64,000 nucleotides of DNA, from assembly GCA_905205995.1 (NCBI GenBank), contig CAJLFU010000004.1:1-64000 (forward strand), given 5' to 3'. This stretch comes from an uncultured Haemophilus sp. Its GTDB lineage: Bacteria > Pseudomonadota > Gammaproteobacteria > Enterobacterales > Pasteurellaceae. Positions 59,613 through 64,000 of this stretch are shown here, piece after piece. Position numbers and translations under genes: made by a program. The stretch's first letter is position 1, and every line of letters begins with the position of its first letter. The notes under the pieces were generated by a model. The model saw only the letters and a list, made by a program, of their open reading frames with translations. It searched no databases and was not told the DNA's origin.

Positions 59613-60268
59613 ACTTGCCAATCAATTTCAGTTAAACCATTTTGCTTTAAATATTCGTTAGTTTTAGAAAAATGATGACATCCTAAAAAACCACGATGTG
59701 CAGAAAGTGGGGAAGGGTGCGGGGCAGTTAAAACATAATGACGATTGCGATCAATAAATTGCCCTTTTTTCTGCGCATGACTTCCCCAAAGTAAAAATAC
59801 TATTTTTTCACGGTGTTCATTGAGTGCCGCAATTACTTGGTCTGTGAAGATTTCCCAACCAAATTTAGCGTGTGAATGTGCCATGCCGCGCTCTACAGTG
59901 AGCACGGTGTTAAGCAACAGTACACCTTGCTCAGCCCATTTCACTAAGCAGCCATGATTTGGCATTTGAAAACCAGGAATGTCGTTAGCCAATTCTTTAT
60001 ACATATTCAGTAGAGAAGGGGGAATGGCAACCTCAGGTTTTACCGAAAAAGCTAAACCGTGCGCTTGATTTGGGCCATGGTAGGGATCCTGCCCTAAAAT
60101 GACGACTTTCACCTCATCAAATGCCGTATATTTAAAGGCATTAAATACTTCGTCTTGTGGTGGGTAAATGGTTTTTCCGGCTAGTCGCTCTTGATGTACT
60201 TGCTGTAGAATGTGTTTAAAGTAAGGTTTTTCTTTCTCTTGACCGATAACATCTGTCCAAGTTTTCAT
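59609..60268 (-). CDS. ung: uracil-DNA glycosylase
   Basis: Ung removes uracil from DNA to start base-excision repair. The 219 residues contain the catalytic GQDPYHG (about 59-65), the uracil-pocket LLLNTVLTVERG and the DNA-intercalating HPSPLSAHRGF (about 184-194). AAGGAAAT precedes the ATG. Confidence 0.98.
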   Translation of the reverse strand: MKTWTDVIGQEKEKPYFKHILQQVHQERLAGKTIYPPQDEVFNAFKYTAFDEVKVVILGQDPYHGPNQAHGLAFSVKPEVAIPPSLLNMYKELANDIPGFQMPNHGCLVKWAEQGVLLLNTVLTVERGMAHSHAKFGWEIFTDQVIAALNEHREKIVFLLWGSHAQKKGQFIDRNRHYVLTAPHPSPLSAHRGFLGCHHFSKTNEYLKQNGLTEIDWQV

Positions 60269-60397
60269 TCTGTATTTCCTTATTGGATAAGATTGGGCAT
60301 ATTATAAATGAAATTGCTTAGAAAGGCTTTATTTGCGAGTTATGTTAATATTTTGTTAAGTATTGACAGGTATTGAGGCCTTTGTGCGACAAAAACT

Positions 60398-60411
60398 TTA
60401 ATCTAGATCAA
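60398..60411. promoter_or_regulatory. candidate FNR site before grcA
   Basis: TTAATCTAGATCAA differs at one fixed position from the FNR consensus TTGATNNNNATCAA. Its centre lies about 90 bases before the start of transcription inferred from TAAAAT at 60482-60487, a distance like the upstream FNR site of E. coli yfiD. A second site nearer the promoter was not convincing. Confidence 0.5.
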
Positions 60412-60533
60412 TTTTTAAAAATTAGTCAGAAAAAAGAACCTGTTTTAGGTCAAAATTAATTGAATTCTTCAAATAGTTTGATAAAATTTGCACAGTTTAA
60501 TAAATATACAAACGCCAAATTAGGAGGCTCTTT

Positions 60534-60917
60534 ATGATCAAAGGTATTCAAATTACTCAAGCAGCAAATGACAATCTTTTAAACTCATTCTGGTTATTAG
60601 ACAGCGAAAAAAATGAAGCTCGTTGCTTATGTGCAAAAGCTGAATTCGCAGAAGATCAAGTAGTAGCAGTAAGCGAATTAGGTCAAATCGAATATCGTGA
60701 ATTACCAGTAAACGTAGCACCAACTGTTAAAGTTGAAGGTGGTCAACACTTAAACGTAAACGTATTACGTCGTGAAACGTTAGAAGATGCAGTAAACAAC
60801 CCGGATAAATACCCACAATTAACTATCCGTGTTTCTGGTTACGCAGTACGTTTCAACTCTTTAACACCAGAACAACAACGTGACGTTATTACTCGTACTT
60901 TCACTGAAAGCCTATAA
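60534..60917 (+). CDS. grcA: autonomous glycyl radical cofactor GrcA (YfiD)
   Basis: GrcA replaces the C-terminal radical domain of oxygen-damaged pyruvate formate-lyase. The 127 residues end with the glycyl-radical motif RVSGYAVRFNSLTPEQQRDV, Gly near residue 102. The strong AGGAGG ribosome site and a codon set limited to favoured codons suggest very high expression. A strong terminator follows, so it is monocistronic. Confidence 0.97.
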   Translation: MIKGIQITQAANDNLLNSFWLLDSEKNEARCLCAKAEFAEDQVVAVSELGQIEYRELPVNVAPTVKVEGGQHLNVNVLRRETLEDAVNNPDKYPQLTIRVSGYAVRFNSLTPEQQRDVITRTFTESL

Positions 60918-60934
60918 TTTCAGTTTGAATGAAA

Positions 60935-60973
60935 AAAGAAACCCCGAAGTAATTCGGGGTTTTTGTTTTATTT
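60935..60973 (+). terminator. terminator of grcA
   Basis: ACCCCGAA (60941-60948) and TTCGGGGT (60953-60960) close a 4-base loop and run into TTTTTGTTTTATTT. Confidence 0.93.
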
Positions 60974-61086
60974 AAAAGGTTTGAAAATTTGACCGCACTT
61001 TTCCCTTTCATCCCTAGCGATTTCTGCGCTTTTCAGGTACAATCCGCCAGTTAAATTTAATGATTTTTGAGAAAACTAATCTATTT

Positions 61087-62883
61087 ATGAAGAATATTCG
61101 CAACTTTTCTATTATTGCCCATATTGACCACGGTAAATCGACCCTTTCTGACCGATTAATTCAGACCTGTGGGGGGCTTTCGGATCGTGAAATGGAAGCG
61201 CAAGTGTTGGATTCCATGGATCTTGAGCGCGAGCGTGGTATTACCATTAAAGCGCAGAGTGTAACCTTAAATTATCAAGCCAAAGACGGTGAAACATACC
61301 AATTAAACTTTATCGATACACCAGGACACGTGGACTTCTCTTATGAAGTATCGCGTTCTCTTGCGGCTTGTGAAGGGGCATTGTTAGTTGTGGATGCAGG
61401 ACAAGGTGTAGAAGCACAAACTTTGGCAAACTGCTATACCGCCATTGAAATGGATTTAGAAGTAGTACCGATTTTGAATAAAATCGACTTACCCGCAGCA
61501 GATCCTGAACGTGTTGCAGAAGAAATTGAAGACATCGTGGGTATTGATGCGATGGAGGCTGTACGTTGTTCGGCTAAAACGGGTGTGGGTATCGAAGATG
61601 TATTAGAAGAAATTGTTGCGAAAATTCCCGCGCCAGAAGGTGATCCTGATGCACCGTTACAAGCATTGATTATTGACTCTTGGTTCGATAACTATTTAGG
61701 CGTGGTGTCATTAGTTCGTATTAAAAATGGTGTATTGCGTAAAGGCGATAAAATCAAAGTGATGTCTACTGGACAGGCTTACAACGTTGATCGTTTAGGG
61801 ATTTTTACGCCAAAACAAGTGGATACGACCGTATTAAATACCGGCGAAGTGGGCTGGGTTGTTTGTGCAATTAAAGATATTTTAGGTGCACCAGTAGGGG
61901 ATACCTTAACACATCAGCATAATCCAGCAAGCCATGTATTGCCAGGCTTTAAGAAAGTAAAACCGCAGGTTTATGCTGGTTTATTCCCAGTTAGCTCTGA
62001 CGATTATGAAGCTTTCCGTGATGCGTTAGGTAAATTAAGTCTAAACGATGCATCACTTTTCTATGAACCAGAAAACTCGACTGCTTTAGGTTTTGGTTTC
62101 CGTTGTGGTTTCTTGGGGCTTTTACATATGGAGATCATTCAAGAGCGTTTAGAACGTGAATACGATCTTGATTTGATTACTACAGCACCAACTGTAATTT
62201 ATGAAGTTGAAATGACAAGTGGTGAAGTGGTTTATGTGGACAGTCCAGCGAAATTACCGCCATTGAATAATATTTCAGAAATTCGCGAGCCTATCGCGGA
62301 ATGTAATATGTTGGTACCACAGGAATTCTTAGGTAACGTGATTACCCTTTGTGTGGAAAAACGTGGCGTACAAACCAATATGGTGTATCACGGTAACCAA
62401 ATTGCGTTAACTTACGAAATCCCAATGGGCGAAGTGGTATTGGATTTCTTCGATCGCTTGAAATCAACTTCTCGCGGTTATGCCTCTTTGGATTATGGTT
62501 TCAAACGTTTCCAAGCGGCGGACATGGTGCGCGTGGATATTATGATCAACGGTGATCGTGTTGATGCGTTAGCATTAATCGTGCATAAAGATAATGCACC
62601 TTACCGTGGTCGTGAGTTAGTTGAAAAAATGCGTGAGCTGATTCCACGTCAACAATTTGATATCGCGATCCAAGCAGCGATTGGTAACCACATTATTGCG
62701 CGTTCAACCGTAAAACAATTACGTAAAAACGTATTAGCGAAATGTTACGGTGGTGACGTAAGCCGTAAGAAAAAACTCTTACAGAAACAGAAAGAAGGTA
62801 AAAAACGTATGAAGTCTTTAGGTAACGTGGAAGTGCCACAAGAGGCGTTTTTAGCGATCTTACACGTTGGTAAAGATAAATAG
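61087..62883 (+). CDS. lepA: elongation factor 4 (LepA)
   Basis: LepA is a ribosome-bound GTPase thought to help initiation or back-translocation. The 598 residues show G1 AHIDHGKST (about 11-19), the RGITIKAQS switch, DTPGHVDF, NKIDLPAADP (G4) and the LepA-specific C-terminal domain rich in Lys (KKKLLQKQKEGKKRMK). I start at MKNIRNFSIIAHIDHG, 61087; the upstream frame extension of nine codons is not conserved. The ribosome site is weak. It leads the lepA-lepB-rnc operon. Confidence 0.97.
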   Translation: MKNIRNFSIIAHIDHGKSTLSDRLIQTCGGLSDREMEAQVLDSMDLERERGITIKAQSVTLNYQAKDGETYQLNFIDTPGHVDFSYEVSRSLAACEGALLVVDAGQGVEAQTLANCYTAIEMDLEVVPILNKIDLPAADPERVAEEIEDIVGIDAMEAVRCSAKTGVGIEDVLEEIVAKIPAPEGDPDAPLQALIIDSWFDNYLGVVSLVRIKNGVLRKGDKIKVMSTGQAYNVDRLGIFTPKQVDTTVLNTGEVGWVVCAIKDILGAPVGDTLTHQHNPASHVLPGFKKVKPQVYAGLFPVSSDDYEAFRDALGKLSLNDASLFYEPENSTALGFGFRCGFLGLLHMEIIQERLEREYDLDLITTAPTVIYEVEMTSGEVVYVDSPAKLPPLNNISEIREPIAECNMLVPQEFLGNVITLCVEKRGVQTNMVYHGNQIALTYEIPMGEVVLDFFDRLKSTSRGYASLDYGFKRFQAADMVRVDIMINGDRVDALALIVHKDNAPYRGRELVEKMRELIPRQQFDIAIQAAIGNHIIARSTVKQLRKNVLAKCYGGDVSRKKKLLQKQKEGKKRMKSLGNVEVPQEAFLAILHVGKDK

Positions 62884-62892
62884 GAAAGAGCC

Positions 62893-63942
62893 ATGTCGAA
62901 TGTATTTTTTATTCTGTTGTTAGTCGTGGGATTTGCAGGTTGGAAAGTGTTAGACCATTTCCAACTGCCTAACACATTTAGCATTTTATTGCTGATTTTG
63001 ACCGCACTTTCTGGCATTTTATGGTGTTATCACCGTTTCGCCGTGATGCCGAGACGTCGTCGTCAAATCGCACGCGCAGAACAACGTTCAGGCAAAGCAT
63101 TAACGGATGAAGAAAAAGCGAAAATTGAGCCAATTTCAGAAGGTTCAGAATTTATTTCTTCGCTTTTCCCGGTGTTATCAGTGGTGTTTCTTGTTCGTTC
63201 ATTTATTTTTGAGCCGTTTCAAATTCCATCAGGATCAATGCAAGCTACATTATATGTAGGGGATTTTCTTGTCGTTAATAAATATACTTATGGCATCAAA
63301 GATCCGATTTTCCAAAATATGATTATTGAAGGTAATAAACCAGAACGTGGCGATGTGATCGTGTTTAAAGCACCTGAGCAAGCGTTACTTCGTACGAGTT
63401 TAGGGGCAACGAGAGCAGCGTATGCAGAAAACCTTGCATTAACGTCTAAAGATAATATGTCTGGAGCAGATTACATTAAACGTATTGTGGGTAAAGGTGG
63501 TGACCGAATTATCCTTGATGTTGAAAAAAGCGCTTTAACAATTATTCATGGTAAAGATGGCAAACCTTGTGAAATAGACTGCAAAGCTAAAGTATTTGAA
63601 TATAAACAAGAACCAACTAATCCAGCATTCCCAACTCAAGTGGAATATCTGGAAATTGGTGATGTGACACATAAGATTTTAGTTGAACCAATGCGCCGTT
63701 ATTCTGGTATTGAGTTCTATCCACAAGAAGGTTTACCTGCAGCAGAATGGATTGTGCCTGAAGGTCAATATTTTGTAATGGGTGATAACCGTGATCATAG
63801 TGATGACAGCCGTTTTTGGGGATTTGTACCGGAAAAAAATATTGTGGGTAAAGCCACTTATATTTGGATGAGTTTAGAAAAAGAACCAAATGAGTGGCCA
63901 ACAGGCTTCCGTTTCGACCGTTTCTTTACGAAAATTAATTAA
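62893..63942 (+). CDS. lepB: signal peptidase I
   Basis: LepB cleaves signal peptides at the periplasmic face of the inner membrane. The 349 residues have membrane segments near the N-terminus (about 3-18, 29-47) and another at about 95-113, the catalytic Ser in PSGSMQATL, the Lys in DYIKRIVGKGGDR, and GDNRDHSDDSRFWG near the end. AGGAAAGAG precedes the ATG. It starts 9 bases after lepA and ends one base before rnc. Confidence 0.97.
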   Translation: MSNVFFILLLVVGFAGWKVLDHFQLPNTFSILLLILTALSGILWCYHRFAVMPRRRRQIARAEQRSGKALTDEEKAKIEPISEGSEFISSLFPVLSVVFLVRSFIFEPFQIPSGSMQATLYVGDFLVVNKYTYGIKDPIFQNMIIEGNKPERGDVIVFKAPEQALLRTSLGATRAAYAENLALTSKDNMSGADYIKRIVGKGGDRIILDVEKSALTIIHGKDGKPCEIDCKAKVFEYKQEPTNPAFPTQVEYLEIGDVTHKILVEPMRRYSGIEFYPQEGLPAAEWIVPEGQYFVMGDNRDHSDDSRFWGFVPEKNIVGKATYIWMSLEKEPNEWPTGFRFDRFFTKIN

Positions 63943-63943
63943 T

Positions 63944-64000
63944 ATGAATCATTTAGATCGATTAGAACGAAAAATTGGTTATCAATTTTCCGATCTAAAA
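63944..64000 (+). CDS. rnc: ribonuclease III, N-terminal fragment
   Basis: Only the first 19 residues, MNHLDRLERKIGYQFSDLK, are inside the window. They match the start of RNase III, and the position after lepB is the conserved one. The gene continues past the end. Confidence 0.85.
   Translation, partial: MNHLDRLERKIGYQFSDLK

Overview
The window looks like chromosome from a Pasteurellaceae species of the Haemophilus group, most likely H. parainfluenzae or a close relative. The Haemophilus-type DNA uptake sequence (USS, AAGTGCGGT or ACCGCACTT) is scattered throughout, often as inverted pairs behind genes. The core gene blocks (lipA to mreD, pilABCD next to ampD, rppH-lgt-thyA-tadA, lepA-lepB-rnc) match the order I remember from H. 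influenzae. Genes were named by reading the proteins; no database search was run.

Layout. 1-326: 3' end of an AI-2E family permease. 415-6827: queA-tgt-(hemerythrin)-(TusA-like)-yajC-secD-secF, all minus, covering queuosine tRNA modification and the Sec translocon auxiliary complex. 6828-20810: a type I-C CRISPR-Cas island. It holds a 40-repeat array, a leader, and cas3-cas5c-cas8c-cas7-cas4-cas1-cas2 on the minus strand. Two non-cas genes interrupt the cas operon: an unrecognised 584-residue protein between cas3 and cas5c, and a 406-residue HNH-type protein between cas4 and cas1. 20940-24930: trhP, a purine permease under a PurR box, ppa and a small membrane protein. 25052-33726: an S8 serine-protease autotransporter, galE, ampG, adk and a DUF945-like protein. 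33797-48520: lipA-lipB-ybeD-dacA-rlpA-rodA-mrdA-rlmH-rsfS, two transporters and mreBCD, a lipoylation and cell-shape block. 48562-54830: rhlB, a small GNAT protein, yacG, coaE and the competence pilus operon pilABCD with a CRP-S site. 54972-64000: ampD, a DnaA-box cluster, rppH, a TauE/SafE permease, lgt, thyA, tadA, ung, grcA, lepA, lepB and the start of rnc.

The most informative part is the CRISPR island. The cas genes are visibly richer in G+C than their surroundings. They carry twelve copies of Neisseriaceae DNA uptake sequences, in several dialects, with none seen elsewhere in the window, and also several Haemophilus USS. This points to acquisition by natural transformation from oral Neisseria-like bacteria followed by spread within Haemophilus. 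The two interrupting genes carry neither uptake signal and are more AT-rich, so they look like later insertions of accessory, probably defence, genes that kept the operon direction.

Three regulatory sites stand out elsewhere: a perfect CRP palindrome between the autotransporter and galE, a near-perfect CRP-S competence site before pilA, and a cluster of DnaA boxes in a 484-base gap before rppH that may be a DnaA-control locus. No rRNA, tRNA or insertion sequence was seen.
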